Origin: an uncultured Eubacteriaceae bacterium | GTDB taxonomy: Bacteria > Bacillota > Clostridia > Lachnospirales > CAG-274 | Reading direction: 5' to 3' | Length of the DNA: 64,000 nucleotides | Assembly (NCBI GenBank): GCA_946497035.1 | Contig: CAMMIW010000001.1 | Location: forward strand, 101,178-165,177 | Shown: positions 17,195-27,435 of the stretch, piece after piece | Position numbering within the stretch: position 1 is the first letter of the stretch | Layout of the letters: each line of letters starts with the position of its first letter | Position numbers and translations under genes: made by a program | The notes under the pieces: model-generated | Seen by the model: only the letters and a program-made list of their open reading frames with translations | Databases searched by the model: none | Told to the model about the DNA's origin: nothing

Positions 17195-18616
17195 ATGAAT
17201 TCCTTAACAAAACATTTACAAAAATCAATTGAAATGATAGAAAAAAATAATCTCCATAACGATTTATGGAGATTAGGGTTTCATTTAATGCCACCTACTG
17301 GTTGGCTCAACGATCCTAATGGCCTTTGTTATTTTAAAGGCGAATATCATATATTTTTTCAATACTCCCCTTTTAATGTAAATGGAGAGCTAAAATTTTG
17401 GGGACACTATAAAAGTAAAGATTTAATAAACTGGCAATATTTAGGTGTACCTTTATTACCAGATCAACCTTTTGATTGCCACGGTGTTTATTCTGGCTCT
17501 GCATTGGTAGAAGATGATAAAATGTATTTATATTATACAGGTAATGTTAAAAATTTTGGGGAAGATTATGACTATATAAATAATGGTAGAGGTTCAAACA
17601 CAATTTTAGCTATTAGTGATGGTAACATTGTTAATAGCAAAAAATGCCTACTTACTAATGAGGATTATCCTAAAAATTTAACTTGCCACGTTAGAGATCC
17701 TAAAGTTTGGAAAGAAAATGATGCTTATTATATGGTTTTAGGAGCCAGAACTAAAGATGATAAAGGTATTATACTACTTTATAAATCTTTAGATAAAATA
17801 AATTGGGATTTTTTAAATACGATAGAAACTAATACGCCTTTTGGTTATATGTGGGAATGCCCAGATTTATTTACACTAAAAAATGAAACAATAGTTATAA
17901 TATCTCCACAAGGTGTAGAAGAAGAAGGATATAAATATAATAACATATATCAATCTGGTTATTATATTTTAAATGGTGATTATAAAACCTCTAATTATAC
18001 ATTAAATAATTTTGTAGAACTAGACAGAGGCTTTGATTTTTATGCCCCTCAAACTTTTTTAGATGATAAAAATAGACGAATATTAATTGGTTGGTTAGGC
18101 TTACCTGATATAGAGGCTTTATATACAAATAAAACTATAGAAAAAGGTTGGCAACATTGTTTAACTATTCCTAGAGTTTTAGATATAATAAATAATAAAT
18201 TGTATCAAAAGCCTATTGATGAGCTTAAAAATTTAAGAAACAAGCAAATAGAAATAAATAATAATACATTATATAATATAGAATGTTGCTTTGAGCTTAT
18301 AATAGAAAATATTTTACAACATATAACAATAACTTTAGAAAATGATACTATTATACAGTTTAAAGATAACTTATTTACATTAAAATTTAACAATACTGAT
18401 TTAGGCGGTGGAAGAAAAGATAGAAATGTAGAAATTAATAATTGTAACAAAATTCATATGTTTGTTGATTATTCTTCCATAGAAATTTTTATTAATGATG
18501 GTGAAGAAGTTTTTTCTACAAGATTTTATCCAAAAAATAAAAATATTAGTTTAAAAATAAATAATATCAATAGCAAAAATACCTTATATTATTTAAATAG
18601 CTTTTCTATAAAATAA
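17195..18616 (+). CDS. scrB: Sucrose-6-phosphate hydrolase (GH32)
   Basis: Hydrolyses imported sucrose-6-phosphate to glucose-6-phosphate and fructose. The GH32 motifs are all present: WLNDPNGL with the nucleophile Asp at residue 40, FQYSPF, RDPK near 167-170, and WECPD with the acid/base Glu near 220. A C-terminal beta-sandwich follows. Length 473 aa is normal and no signal peptide is seen, consistent with a cytosolic enzyme coupled to a PTS. It begins 16 bp after scrA with GAAAGGAG upstream. Confidence 0.95.
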   Translation: MNSLTKHLQKSIEMIEKNNLHNDLWRLGFHLMPPTGWLNDPNGLCYFKGEYHIFFQYSPFNVNGELKFWGHYKSKDLINWQYLGVPLLPDQPFDCHGVYSGSALVEDDKMYLYYTGNVKNFGEDYDYINNGRGSNTILAISDGNIVNSKKCLLTNEDYPKNLTCHVRDPKVWKENDAYYMVLGARTKDDKGIILLYKSLDKINWDFLNTIETNTPFGYMWECPDLFTLKNETIVIISPQGVEEEGYKYNNIYQSGYYILNGDYKTSNYTLNNFVELDRGFDFYAPQTFLDDKNRRILIGWLGLPDIEALYTNKTIEKGWQHCLTIPRVLDIINNKLYQKPIDELKNLRNKQIEINNNTLYNIECCFELIIENILQHITITLENDTIIQFKDNLFTLKFNNTDLGGGRKDRNVEINNCNKIHMFVDYSSIEIFINDGEEVFSTRFYPKNKNISLKINNINSKNTLYYLNSFSIK

Positions 18617-18619
18617 TTA

Positions 18620-18648
18620 TTGACACATTATTATTTAGTTGATAACAT
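18620..18648 (+). promoter_or_regulatory. Sigma-A promoter of scrR-scrK
   Basis: TTGACA (18620-18625), 17-nt spacer, TAACAT (18643-18648), in the 73-bp gap after scrB. It would let the regulator be made independently of the sucrose-inducible promoter. Confidence 0.65.
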
Positions 18649-18689
18649 TATATTTGTAAAAATTTATTTAAAAGAGGTTATAAATATAA

Positions 18690-19691
18690 ATGGGTAAAAT
18701 TACTATTCAAGATATTGCCGATATATGCCAAGTATCTAAAAGCAGCGTTTCTAGATATTTAAACGGTGGCTATGTTAGCAAAGAAAATAAAGAAAAAATT
18801 AAAGCTGCTATAGAACAAACTGGTTTTAAATCTAATTTTTTTGCTAAAAGGTTAAAAACTAAAAATAGTAGTCTTATAGGCGTTGTTATCCCAAGAATAG
18901 ATTCTATAACTGTTGGTAAAACTTTAAACGGTATAAACAATATTTGTGAAAAAAACAACTACACTATTTTAATGCAATCGTCAAATTTAGATTTAAAAAA
19001 AGAGCTTGAATGTATAAGCTCTTTATATAATCAAGGTGTTGATGGTATTATAGTGTATACTATAAATATAACTGATGAACATATAAAAATATATAATGAT
19101 TTAAAAATTCCTATTATTTTTATAGGGCAAAAAAATAAAAATGTAAATTATATATGTATTGACGATTATAAGGCTGGATATATTATGGCAGAGCATTTTT
19201 ATAAAAACAATCATAAAAATATAGTTTTTTTAGGTGTTGATGAAGAAGATAAATCTGTTGGTATTGAAAGAAAACAAGGTTTTTACGATTTTTATAAGCA
19301 AAATGTTAAAAACTATAGTATAAATTTTGTAAAAACAGATTTTTCTTTTAAAAAAGCTTACAATATGGGTAAAAATGTTATAGATTTTAACCCTACTGCC
19401 GTTATATGTGCTACCGATAATATTTGCTTAGGCCTAATGCTTTATCTAAATGAAAAAGGTATAAAAATACCTGATAAAATATCTGTGGCAGGTTTTGGCG
19501 GATATGAAGTAAGCTCTGCTATAAAACCTGCTATTACAACAATACAATTTGACTATGAGCTCTTAGGGGAAATAGCTACAAAAAATATTTTAAATTTAAT
19601 AAAATGTAACGAACAACAAGAAAATATAGATATAAATTTAAAACTTATTTTAGGTGAATCTATAAAAAATATAGGAGGAACTAATGAATAA
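18690..19691 (+). CDS. scrR: LacI family transcriptional regulator (sucrose operon)
   Basis: A 333-aa LacI/GalR-type repressor. The N-terminal helix-turn-helix reads ITIQDIADICQVSKSSVSRY, then a hinge-like region, then a periplasmic-binding-protein-like effector domain (about 60-330) with VDGIIVYT and a C-terminal TTIQFDYELLGEIA block. The operon context points to control of sucrose use and binding at the two repeats upstream of scrA. AAGAGG lies before the ATG. The fructokinase start overlaps its last 8 bp. Confidence 0.9.
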   Translation: MGKITIQDIADICQVSKSSVSRYLNGGYVSKENKEKIKAAIEQTGFKSNFFAKRLKTKNSSLIGVVIPRIDSITVGKTLNGINNICEKNNYTILMQSSNLDLKKELECISSLYNQGVDGIIVYTINITDEHIKIYNDLKIPIIFIGQKNKNVNYICIDDYKAGYIMAEHFYKNNHKNIVFLGVDEEDKSVGIERKQGFYDFYKQNVKNYSINFVKTDFSFKKAYNMGKNVIDFNPTAVICATDNICLGLMLYLNEKGIKIPDKISVAGFGGYEVSSAIKPAITTIQFDYELLGEIATKNILNLIKCNEQQENIDINLKLILGESIKNIGGTNE

Positions 19692-20628
19692 AATTTATTG
19701 TATAGGTGAAATTTTAATAGATATGGTTTCTAAAGAAAACGTTGGTTTAAAAAACGCTATATGTTTTGATAAAAAAGCTGGCGGTGCACCAGCAAATGTA
19801 GCTTGTGCTATTGCTAAAATGGGTAAATATGCCGAATTTATGGGGCAAATTGGTGAAGATTTTTTTGGAGATTATTTATCTGACATATTATAAAAATATA
19901 ATATAAAAACAAATTTATGCTATAAATCTGGTAATACCACTTTAGCTTTTGTTTCTCTAGATAAAGATGGAGAAAGAGATTTTTCTTTTATGAGAGGTTG
20001 CGATAAAGACTATGACTATAAAAAAATAGATTTTTCTTGTATAGATAATAAAGATATTTTGCATTTTGGTAGTGCTACAGGTTTATTAGATGGAAATTTA
20101 AAAGAAACATACATAAAACTATTTGAATATGCAAAACAAAATAATATATTTATATCTTTTGATCCTAACTATAGAGAAAACCTTATAAAAAAAAATATGT
20201 TACATAAATTTATAGAAGATTGTAAATATTTTATAAAAAATAGTGATTTTATAAAAATGAGCGAAGAAGAAATAAAGCTTATATGTAAAAAAGATAATTT
20301 AGAAGAATGTATAAAAGATATTCATCTTTTAGGTGGTAAAATTTTAGCTATAACATTAGGTAAAAATGGTACTTTAATATCATTTGATAATAAAATAGAA
20401 ATAATACCTAGTATAAAAATAAACCAAATAGACTCTACAGGTGCTGGAGATGCTTTTGTTGGTAGTATGTTATCTTTAATATTAGATATAATACAACAAA
20501 ATAAATATCCAACATTTGAAGATTTAAAACAAATATGTTTATTTTCTAATAAAGTTGGTGCGATAACTTGCACAAATTATGGTGCTATGGACTCTATCCC
20601 AACTAAGGAACAAATCGAAAAAATATAA
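19684..20628 (+). pseudogene. scrK: Fructokinase ScrK interrupted by an in-frame stop
   Basis: A PfkB-family carbohydrate kinase that would phosphorylate the fructose released by ScrB. The N-terminal part (GGAPANVACAIAKMG, then MGQIGEDFFGDYLSDIL) stops at TAA 19891-19893. The same frame then continues without interruption through KYNIKTN, GNTTLAFVSLDKDGERDF and the anion-hole/catalytic motif DSTGAGDAFVG to 20628. Only one codon is wrong, with no frameshift or deletion. The second half has no ribosome site and would lack the N-terminal substrate-binding part. Either a true nonsense mutation or a sequencing error. Confidence 0.88.
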
Positions 20629-20657
20629 AAGGCTGTAGACTTTATCTACAGCCTTTT
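20627..20657. terminator. Bidirectional terminator after scrK (GGTGTAGA family)
   Basis: AAAAGGCTGTAGA-CTTTA-TCTACAGCCTTTT. Relative to the purA copy the stem has C/G where others have T/A, so pairing is kept. It overlaps the scrK stop codon and faces the convergent CAP gene. Confidence 0.9.
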
Positions 20658-20746
20658 ATATTAGGTTCTATATATGTTAGGTATATATAGGTTAAAGGTG
20701 GTAAGCTATTACCCTACCTTTTTTAATTATATAATTTAAAAGAACC
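20651..20746 (-). repeat. GGTTCTTTT element, copy C (3' of CAP gene)
   Basis: Minus strand: starts GGTTCTTTTAAATTA, contains an inner hairpin (AAAGGTAGGGTAA ... TTACCACCTTT), then ACC-punctuated sequence, AGAACC and finally AAAAGGC, which doubles as one arm of the scrK terminator. The outer GGTTCT/AGAACC ends pair. It is located in the 3' UTR of the CAP-domain gene. Confidence 0.4.
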
Positions 20747-20750
20747 TTTT

Positions 20751-20779
20751 GTTATTTATGTAAAAGGAGGATAAATAAC
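20751..20779 (-). other. Hairpin displaying an anti-Shine-Dalgarno loop
   Basis: Perfect 9-bp stem GTTATTTAT / ATAAATAAC. On the minus strand, the CAP gene's 3' UTR, the 11-nt loop is CCTCCTTTTAC, complementary to a Shine-Dalgarno sequence. On the plus strand the loop reads AAAAGGAGG but no ORF follows, because the nearest ATG is followed at once by TGA. Confidence 0.45.
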
Positions 20780-20804
20780 AAATTTATAAAATGTGAAAAA
20801 TTGC

Positions 20805-21431
20805 CTATTTAGAAATAAATAATTGTGTCCAATGTTTAGAAGACTCTCCAACCCCAATATGAGTAAACGATTTGCTAAGAATATTTCTTCTATGCCCTTC
20901 AGAGTTCATCCAAGCATCAACAACGCTTTGAGCAGTTTTTTGGCCTTTAGCGATATTTTCACCAGCAGTTTTATATGTAATATTAAATTGTTTAAGCATA
21001 TCAAAAGGAGATCCATAAGTAGGAGAAGTATGAGAAAAATATCCTTTCTTTTTCATATCTTCTGATTTTAATCTAGCTACATTTGATAGCTTAGTATCAA
21101 TTTTAAGCGGAGCTAATCCTGCTTTTTGTCTTTCAATATTAACAAGTCTAACAACCTCTTGCTCTACAGGAGATATAGAAGATAAATTGTTATCATTGTT
21201 TATAGAGTTATCTGGTTTGCTATTTGGCTTTTCTTGTGGTTTATTATTTGGTTTGTTTTGCGGTTTTTCTTCTAGTTTATCTTGGTTATTATTAAAGTTA
21301 TATTCTTTAACAGGTTTACCATTAATAGTTAAAAAATCATAAATAGAGTTGTCTTGATAACCACTAGCTCCAAAAACATTGGCTGTTGAAAATAAAGTTA
21401 AAGCAAAAGTTGTAATAATAAATTTTTTCAT
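20805..21431 (-). CDS. Secreted CAP/SCP-domain protein (YkwD-like)
   Basis: A 208-aa exported protein. A signal peptide (KKFIITTFALTLFSTANVFG) ends near residue 22. A Pro/Lys-rich linker with repeated NKP and EKP units spans about 50-80, and a CAP domain fills the C-terminus (about 88-208). CAP hallmarks are FSHTSPTYGSPFDML, GENIAKG and WMNSEGHRRNIL, including the two conserved His and Glu positions. Firmicute relatives sit in the cell wall or spore coat, but the function is unknown. AAAGGA precedes the ATG. Confidence 0.9.
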   Translation of the reverse strand: MKKFIITTFALTLFSTANVFGASGYQDNSIYDFLTINGKPVKEYNFNNNQDKLEEKPQNKPNNKPQEKPNSKPDNSINNDNNLSSISPVEQEVVRLVNIERQKAGLAPLKIDTKLSNVARLKSEDMKKKGYFSHTSPTYGSPFDMLKQFNITYKTAGENIAKGQKTAQSVVDAWMNSEGHRRNILSKSFTHIGVGESSKHWTQLFISK

Positions 21432-21720
21432 AATAATAAAATCCTTTCAAAATATAAATTATGTTATAAAACGATTATTGTATCCTATTTGCTTTATCTA
21501 TTATTTTTTTATTTTTTATGTAGTATATGTAAACTAATTTATCAAACAAAAGTTTATGTAAAATATAAGTTGTTTTCTTTATCTATATTAATAATACTAT
21601 ATTATAAACAAATTGTAAATACTAAATTAATGGCAAAAATGTTATATTAAAGGCTATTTTCAATTATTAGTATATTTTTATATTTTTAGGTTGTAAAAAA
21701 TTAATCTTTTGATAAATAAA
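21432..21720. other. AT-rich gap upstream of the CAP gene
   Basis: Roughly 290 bp between two minus-strand genes. A TACAAT -10-like hexamer lies near the CAP gene but no convincing -35 partner was found. No ORF, RNA gene or repeat is supported here apart from the chemoreceptor terminator at its right edge. Confidence 0.5.
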
Positions 21721-21744
21721 AAGCTACAGAAAATACTGTAGCTT
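21721..21744 (-). terminator. Terminator of the chemoreceptor gene
   Basis: Minus strand AAGCTACAG-TATTTT-CTGTAGCTT followed by TTTATTTATC: a 9-bp stem with a T-rich tail, directly 3' of the chemoreceptor stop. Confidence 0.85.
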
Positions 21745-21750
21745 TATTAC

Positions 21751-23997
21751 TTATTCATCTTTTAATTTAAAATCTGAAACAGAAGAATAGAAAATTTCTG
21801 CTTGATTAGCTAGTTGTTCAGAAGCTGCAGCAGATTCTTCACTAGTGGCAGTATTACTTTGTGTAACATTAGCTATTTGAGCCACACCAATAGTAACCTC
21901 TTCAATAGATTTCTCTTGTTCTTTAGAAGATCTGGTAGAAGCATCTACAAGTTTAGATATTTCTTCTATTTGTTCAACAATACTAATTAAAGATGATGCC
22001 GTATCATTTGCAATTTTAGAGCCTTCTTCAACTTTTTCAACAGAGCTTTTAATTAAATCTGTTGTTTCTTTAGCTGCTTGTTGGCTTCTAGCGGCAAGGT
22101 TACGAACCTCTTCTGCAACAACTGCAAAGCCTTTACCATGTTCACCAGCACGAGCCGCCTCTACAGCCGCATTAAGAGCTAATATGTTAGTTTGGAAAGC
22201 TATATCATCTATAACCTTAATAATATTAGATATACTGTTAGATGCATTATTAATTTCTTCCATTGCTAAAAGCATACTATCCATTTGGTGGCTACCATTA
22301 TTTGCGTTTTCTTTAGCCTGTAAAGCAAGAATATTAGCTTGCTCAGAATTTTTAAAGTTATCGCTAGCTTGTTTAGATATAATCTTAATGTTAGAATTAA
22401 GCTCTTCTACGGCTTCTGCCTGTTTAGTAGCTCCTTCGGCAAGAGATATACTAGATTCTGATATTTGCTTAGAACCACTAGAAACTTTTTCTGCCGATTC
22501 TATAATACCTTTAGTAAGCACATTAAGGTTATTAATAATAAGGTTAACTGAGTCTCTTATTTCTTTAAAATCTCCAAGATAATCTCTATCTATAGATAAA
22601 TCAAAGTTTTTATTAGCCATTTCATTTAATATGTAAGATATTTCAGAAATATAAGAACCTATAGTTTCTGCTGTATAGTTAACTGTTTGTTTAATATTAT
22701 TAAATTCGCCTTTATATTCATTAGTTATTCTATGTGCAAAATTACCTATAGAAAATTGGTTAAGAGCATTTTGAGTTTCTTTAATAGGTATAACAACATT
22801 TTCTACAAATTGGTTAAGAGCACCTATAATGCCTTTCCATTGGCCAACGTAACTAGAGCTATCTAATCTAAATTCTAAGTTTCCGTCATTAGCCGCTTTA
22901 ATAAGCTGATAAATATCATCAGAAACATTTTTAAGGGCAGATTGAACAGCTATAACCTCTTCTTGTATAATAGCTTTATCGCCAGGAAATTCTTTAACAT
23001 TAGATTCAAAATTGCCTTCGCCAAATTCTTTAATTTTTTCTATAATATATAAAGAATCGTTTATTAAATTGTTAGTAGCATTATTAATAGAAACGATAGC
23101 TTGTTTAAAAGCACCTTCATATTTGCTTTCATCTATTCTATAGTTAATATTACCTTCATCTAGTTGTTTAGATAATTCGTTTATATCTTCTAATATACCA
23201 TCAAAAGTGTAGGCCATATCAGCGATAGCATTAGATAATTGGCCTATTTCATCTTTAAAGTTACTTCTACATTCTACATCAAGGTTACCTTTAGAAACTT
23301 CCAAAGCAACCCCTGTAAGACGCTCAATAGGCTTTCTAATAATACGAGAAAGGGTAGTGCCAAATATACTACCAACAACAACAATAAGAATAAATATTAT
23401 AACTAATCCTATTTGAACTTTAAAAATATTAGATTTTGTTACATTCATATCTAATAATAAAGAATCAAAGGCCTCTTTAGGGGCATTATATGCATCTGTA
23501 AAAAATTCTTCCCCAAGATTAACCATTTCAAGTAAAATTTGTTGAATTTTAGCTGCATCATTATTTTCTATAGCAACAACAATATTTTTATATAAATTAT
23601 AATATTCGTCTAAAGAAGCTAAAACATCTTCTATTAATTGTATATTTTCTGTTCTATTATTAGTATTTTTTTGGATAATAGACATATTTTCAAGATATTT
23701 TTTACCCAATTCTTTAGCAGTGTTATAGTTATTTTCTATAGCATCTTTATCTTGTTGTGTTACACTACCTCTATAAGAAATAAGTGTAACTAATCTACGC
23801 ATATCAGCTATATTTTCTGTAAGAGACATACCATCTTTAATAATATCATTGTTAGCCTCTATAGCACCATAATAGGTTTTATTAGCATAAGATAATGCAA
23901 ATATACCACTAAACCCTAATATAAGCACAAATATTAAAATTGTACCAAAAGTTATTAAAAACTTAAGGAATAGCTTTAAGTTTTTAATTTTTTTCAT
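21751..23997 (-). CDS. Methyl-accepting chemotaxis protein
   Basis: A 748-aa chemoreceptor. One membrane segment near the N-terminus (about 10-35) is followed by an extracytoplasmic helical sensor domain and a second membrane segment (about 190-210, [20 protein letters not shown]). Then come a HAMP domain, several HAMP-like helical repeats, and the C-terminal signalling domain. The conserved hairpin tip reads [20 protein letters not shown], followed by [20 protein letters not shown]. The ligand is unknown. The ATG at 23997 was chosen because GAGGAGG precedes it. Confidence 0.93.
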   Translation of the reverse strand: MKKIKNLKLFLKFLITFGTILIFVLILGFSGIFALSYANKTYYGAIEANNDIIKDGMSLTENIADMRRLVTLISYRGSVTQQDKDAIENNYNTAKELGKKYLENMSIIQKNTNNRTENIQLIEDVLASLDEYYNLYKNIVVAIENNDAAKIQQILLEMVNLGEEFFTDAYNAPKEAFDSLLLDMNVTKSNIFKVQIGLVIIFILIVVVGSIFGTTLSRIIRKPIERLTGVALEVSKGNLDVECRSNFKDEIGQLSNAIADMAYTFDGILEDINELSKQLDEGNINYRIDESKYEGAFKQAIVSINNATNNLINDSLYIIEKIKEFGEGNFESNVKEFPGDKAIIQEEVIAVQSALKNVSDDIYQLIKAANDGNLEFRLDSSSYVGQWKGIIGALNQFVENVVIPIKETQNALNQFSIGNFAHRITNEYKGEFNNIKQTVNYTAETIGSYISEISYILNEMANKNFDLSIDRDYLGDFKEIRDSVNLIINNLNVLTKGIIESAEKVSSGSKQISESSISLAEGATKQAEAVEELNSNIKIISKQASDNFKNSEQANILALQAKENANNGSHQMDSMLLAMEEINNASNSISNIIKVIDDIAFQTNILALNAAVEAARAGEHGKGFAVVAEEVRNLAARSQQAAKETTDLIKSSVEKVEEGSKIANDTASSLISIVEQIEEISKLVDASTRSSKEQEKSIEEVTIGVAQIANVTQSNTATSEESAAASEQLANQAEIFYSSVSDFKLKDE

Positions 23998-24058
23998 AAA
24001 ATACCTCCTCAAAAAATTTTAAAATAAAAAATTAATAACTAATAAATTGTACTTTAAC

Positions 24059-24087
24059 ATTATATAACATTTATTAAAATATTTCAA
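24059..24087 (-). promoter_or_regulatory. Sigma-A promoter of the chemoreceptor gene
   Basis: Minus strand TTGAAA (24082-24087), 17-nt spacer, TATAAT (24059-24064), about 60 bp upstream of the start. It looks like a housekeeping promoter rather than a sigma-D flagellar one. Confidence 0.7.
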
Positions 24088-24205
24088 GACAAAAATATTT
24101 TATATTTATGATACTATTTTTAATGTCTACTAGTAGCTAAGGGGCTACATATATTAAACCTAAACAATTGAAAAATAAGCAAAAACTTTTATATACAACA
24201 AAAAA

Positions 24206-24223
24206 GCCTCCCCTAAGGGAGAC
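24206..24223 (-). terminator. Terminator of the S-layer-like gene
   Basis: GTCTCCC-TTAG-GGGAGGC on the minus strand, flanked by A and T runs (TTTTTT tail). It lies about 40 bp after the stop codon. The GC-rich stem differs from the GGTGTAGA family. Confidence 0.9.
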
Positions 24224-24263
24224 TTTTTTATCTATCTTAATTTAAAACCTAATCGATTAAAAA

Positions 24264-27200
24264 TTAGTTAGTTTTTTTTGTTGTAGTTTCTGTTGTTTTA
24301 TCAGAAGCAGTTGTGCTTTCTGTTGAGCTTTCTTTTGTAGTAGAAGCTGTTGTGCTTTCAGTAGTTGTAGAAGCTGTAGTTGCTGTAGTTGTAGTGTTTG
24401 AATTTCTTGCATTGTTTTCGTTGTAGATAGCAGTTCTAGAGTCTGCATCCCAAGAAACATTCACACCTAAAGCTTGACCTAAAGCTCTGAAAGGAACAAA
24501 CATTCTACCATCTTTAATTTCAGCTTTAACACCATATTCCATAGGAATTCTAGTACCATCTACTGTCATAATGTTGCTACCAGCTTGGAATTGAATAATT
24601 TTTTGGCCAGTACCTGCACCGTAGTAGATTGTAGTAGTTTTAGTGTTTGCATCCCAAGCGATTTTGTTAGAAGCATCTGGGTTAGCTACATTACCTGTAT
24701 CTACACCTAAAGCTACAGAAACAAATCTTAAAGGAACCATTGTGCTGTTGCTAGAAGCTTGGATATAAGGAGCTACGTCCATATCGATAGCTTGATCACC
24801 AACAAGAACAGTTTTTTCACCTACAGATACTTTAACAGTTTTATCTAAAGTACCAGTTTCTGTGATAACTTCAACATAGTTTTTGAAGTCATAAGAGCTA
24901 GTGTTATTTTGGTTAACTAAGTTAACATCTTTACTTGTTACATCAAATGATTTGTCATCTTTAACATCAGATTTATAGTTATTGATAACAGCATCACCTT
25001 TTAATTTTAAATCGTAAGCACCGAATGGTACAGAACGAGTAGTACCTACTTTAACATTTTTAATTGTTATTGTAGATGGATTTTTGTAAGAAGCTTTGTT
25101 AATTTTAAAGTTAATTGTCCCTTTTTCACCATTGCTTTCGCCTACTTTGAAGTCTTTTTCTTTAACTTCTAATTCTCCACCACTTACTTCAAATTTAGCT
25201 TCAGAGAAACCTAACTCTTGAGTACCGTAAGGAGCAGCAAGACTTAATACAGCAGTTTTATTTTCTAAGAACATACCTGGTCTAGCTTCTGTAATAACGA
25301 TATCAGCAGTGTTGTAATCTTGGTAACCAATGTTTAATTTAGTACTTTGAGATTTAATTTCAAAAGGAATAACAGCTTTAGCTATAACAGTTTCTGTTAC
25401 ATCACTTTGTCCGCCACCAGTAACACTAAGTTTAATATCACCTTTGAAAGCTGGATCTACAGATAAGTTAAGTTTCATAGTAAAGTTAGCTAAACTATTA
25501 GTATTGCTTGTATCTGTTGCAACTTTGTAGCTATCTCTTTTTAATCTTAAAGTTTTACCATTATTGATTATTTCAAAATCAGCTTGTTCTGGTTTTTCTC
25601 CACTAGCAAAGTTGTTTTGTTTTTCAATTTCCATACCTACGATTTTAACACCTTCTGGAACAGAGAAATCTAAGGCTCTAGATTCTACTAAAGTGTTAGG
25701 AACAGCCTCTGAGAATTTAACTTCTACAGTAGTATTATCCGCTTCTGTCATACTTACATCATTATTTAAATAATGTCTACCAGAGATGATCTCTTTAGGA
25801 TCTTTTAAAGTTTCAAGTTTAAAACCTAATTTTTCTCTTTTAGCAACCACTTTGCTTTTGCTTGTAATACCTGTACCAGATACTGAAAGTTCTATATCAC
25901 CAAAAGTTTTATCGTTAGCCGGTTCTACAAATAAACCTTCGATTCTAAGACCTATAGGAGAAACACGGTCAGCACCTAATCCTTTAACAACAAATCTAAT
26001 AACAGAATCATTAGCAGAGAAATAACTAGATTGACCTGATACTTTCTCAACAGTTAATAGTTTACCAGTCTTATCATCATAAACTTTTAAAGTTGTATCA
26101 TTAGTACCTTTATCACCTGCAGTTGTTTTAAATCTAAAACCACCATTTAATCTCAAAGTTACTTCAGCAGTATCTTTGTTGTTACCAATTGTACCTCTTA
26201 CATTTTCTTGAATAACAACAGGAGCTAATTTACCATAATCTTCAAAAGATTTAACATTGTTGCTATCATATACTAAGTTAGTATCACCTTCTTGAATAGA
26301 AGAAGTAATAGTATACTCACCACCAACTACTTTATCATTATAAGCAGAAGTAATTTTAGCTTTAACAGGAGCGTTACCATCAGCTTTTACTGCACCTAAA
26401 GGTAAAGCAATAAATGGATCTTTAACTTCTTTACCTTTAACTTCAACTTGTGCACCAGTAGTAACTATTTTAATACCATCAATAGTTGTAGAACCACTTT
26501 GACCTATTTCAGCAAATTCTCCTCCTGTAACTTCAGCACTAGCGCCAGTTTTCAAAAAGCTTAATTTAATTTTTAAAGAATCTAAACTAGTCCCCGCACC
26601 AAAATTAATTGTTTTGTCACTATCACTTAAATTTAAATTAGGAACTGTAATAGTAGCAGTAGTAGGACTATCAATACTAATTTTATAAGGTATATGAGCT
26701 AAATCTGGAGCAACACCTGATGTAGTATTTTCTGCAACAACTACTTTTACAACAGCATCAAACGCATCTTTTATAGGTTTAGCATCTGGTTTAGCTAAAA
26801 AAGTTTCCATACTATTAGCACCAGCAAACTGAGCCTTATTAACTGTAGACGCAACATGTTCTATAGCGCTTTTTAATCCTTCTAAAGGATGTCCTGCTGT
26901 TATAGAAGAAAATGCAATATTCTGATCTAATTGTATTTTATCTAAAACCTCCTCTTTACCAGCATTAGAAATATTAGTATAAACTTCTGTTAGACTTTTA
27001 GCAGCAGTTCCTTTAGTTCCCATAGCTGTATCATAATCCACTCTAGTTCCATTAGGACTAGCATTCACATACTCATAACGAGCTTTATTGTTTTCATCAA
27101 AAGTACCATTTTCTAAGTTTACTTTAAAACTAATTTCTTCATTAATACTGTTAGTGCCATCATTATTAAGAGCAACTTTTACAACACTTCTTCTGCTTTT

Positions 27201-27380
27201 TAAGTCTTCAACATTGCTGTAAGTTGTATATTTATCTGCTTTAGCATCAATTGTTTCATTTGCTTTACCAAATGTAGTATTTAAAACACTATCAGCTTTT
27301 AATTGAGCTGCACTAGCTGTAATAGGCATTGCACTAGTAACCATCATAGCTGATAATAAAATAGCAATTTTTCTTTTCAT
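24264..27380 (-). CDS. S-layer-like surface protein with copper-amine-oxidase-N-like repeats
   Basis: A 1038-aa secreted protein. A signal peptide (KRKIAILLSAMMVTSAMPITASA) is at the N-terminus. A long beta-rich region of repeated Ig-like character spans about 30-860. Two copper-amine-oxidase-N-like units follow at about 870-990, each with MVPLRFVSVALGV or MFVPFRALGQALGV. The last 45 residues are almost only Thr, Ser, Ala, Glu and Lys. Such domains mark cell-wall proteins in Clostridia and are not enzymes. A strong promoter suggests an abundant envelope protein. No SLH or LPXTG anchor is seen. Confidence 0.85.
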   Translation of the reverse strand: MKRKIAILLSAMMVTSAMPITASAAQLKADSVLNTTFGKANETIDAKADKYTTYSNVEDLKSRRSVVKVALNNDGTNSINEEISFKVNLENGTFDENNKARYEYVNASPNGTRVDYDTAMGTKGTAAKSLTEVYTNISNAGKEEVLDKIQLDQNIAFSSITAGHPLEGLKSAIEHVASTVNKAQFAGANSMETFLAKPDAKPIKDAFDAVVKVVVAENTTSGVAPDLAHIPYKISIDSPTTATITVPNLNLSDSDKTINFGAGTSLDSLKIKLSFLKTGASAEVTGGEFAEIGQSGSTTIDGIKIVTTGAQVEVKGKEVKDPFIALPLGAVKADGNAPVKAKITSAYNDKVVGGEYTITSSIQEGDTNLVYDSNNVKSFEDYGKLAPVVIQENVRGTIGNNKDTAEVTLRLNGGFRFKTTAGDKGTNDTTLKVYDDKTGKLLTVEKVSGQSSYFSANDSVIRFVVKGLGADRVSPIGLRIEGLFVEPANDKTFGDIELSVSGTGITSKSKVVAKREKLGFKLETLKDPKEIISGRHYLNNDVSMTEADNTTVEVKFSEAVPNTLVESRALDFSVPEGVKIVGMEIEKQNNFASGEKPEQADFEIINNGKTLRLKRDSYKVATDTSNTNSLANFTMKLNLSVDPAFKGDIKLSVTGGGQSDVTETVIAKAVIPFEIKSQSTKLNIGYQDYNTADIVITEARPGMFLENKTAVLSLAAPYGTQELGFSEAKFEVSGGELEVKEKDFKVGESNGEKGTINFKINKASYKNPSTITIKNVKVGTTRSVPFGAYDLKLKGDAVINNYKSDVKDDKSFDVTSKDVNLVNQNNTSSYDFKNYVEVITETGTLDKTVKVSVGEKTVLVGDQAIDMDVAPYIQASSNSTMVPLRFVSVALGVDTGNVANPDASNKIAWDANTKTTTIYYGAGTGQKIIQFQAGSNIMTVDGTRIPMEYGVKAEIKDGRMFVPFRALGQALGVNVSWDADSRTAIYNENNARNSNTTTTATTASTTTESTTASTTKESSTESTTASDKTTETTTKKTN

Positions 27381-27435
27381 TTTATAATTCCTCCTAATTT
27401 TTTAAAAAACATATTGTTGTTGTTTTTACCTGTTT

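Noticed and set aside
19891..19893. Programmed readthrough or codon reassignment of TAA in scrK
   Set aside because: TAA terminates many ordinary genes here, and there is no stem-loop or SECIS-like element after it. Mutation or error is simpler.
20751..20800. A tiny ORF after the plus-strand AAAAGGAGG at 20764
   Set aside because: The nearest ATG is followed directly by TGA, so nothing is translated.
24257..24460. A 67-aa Leu/Gln-rich reading frame inside the end of the S-layer-like gene
   Set aside because: It is a frame shadow of the Thr/Ser-rich tail, whose repetitive codons keep another frame open. No ribosome site, and the true frame has motifs.
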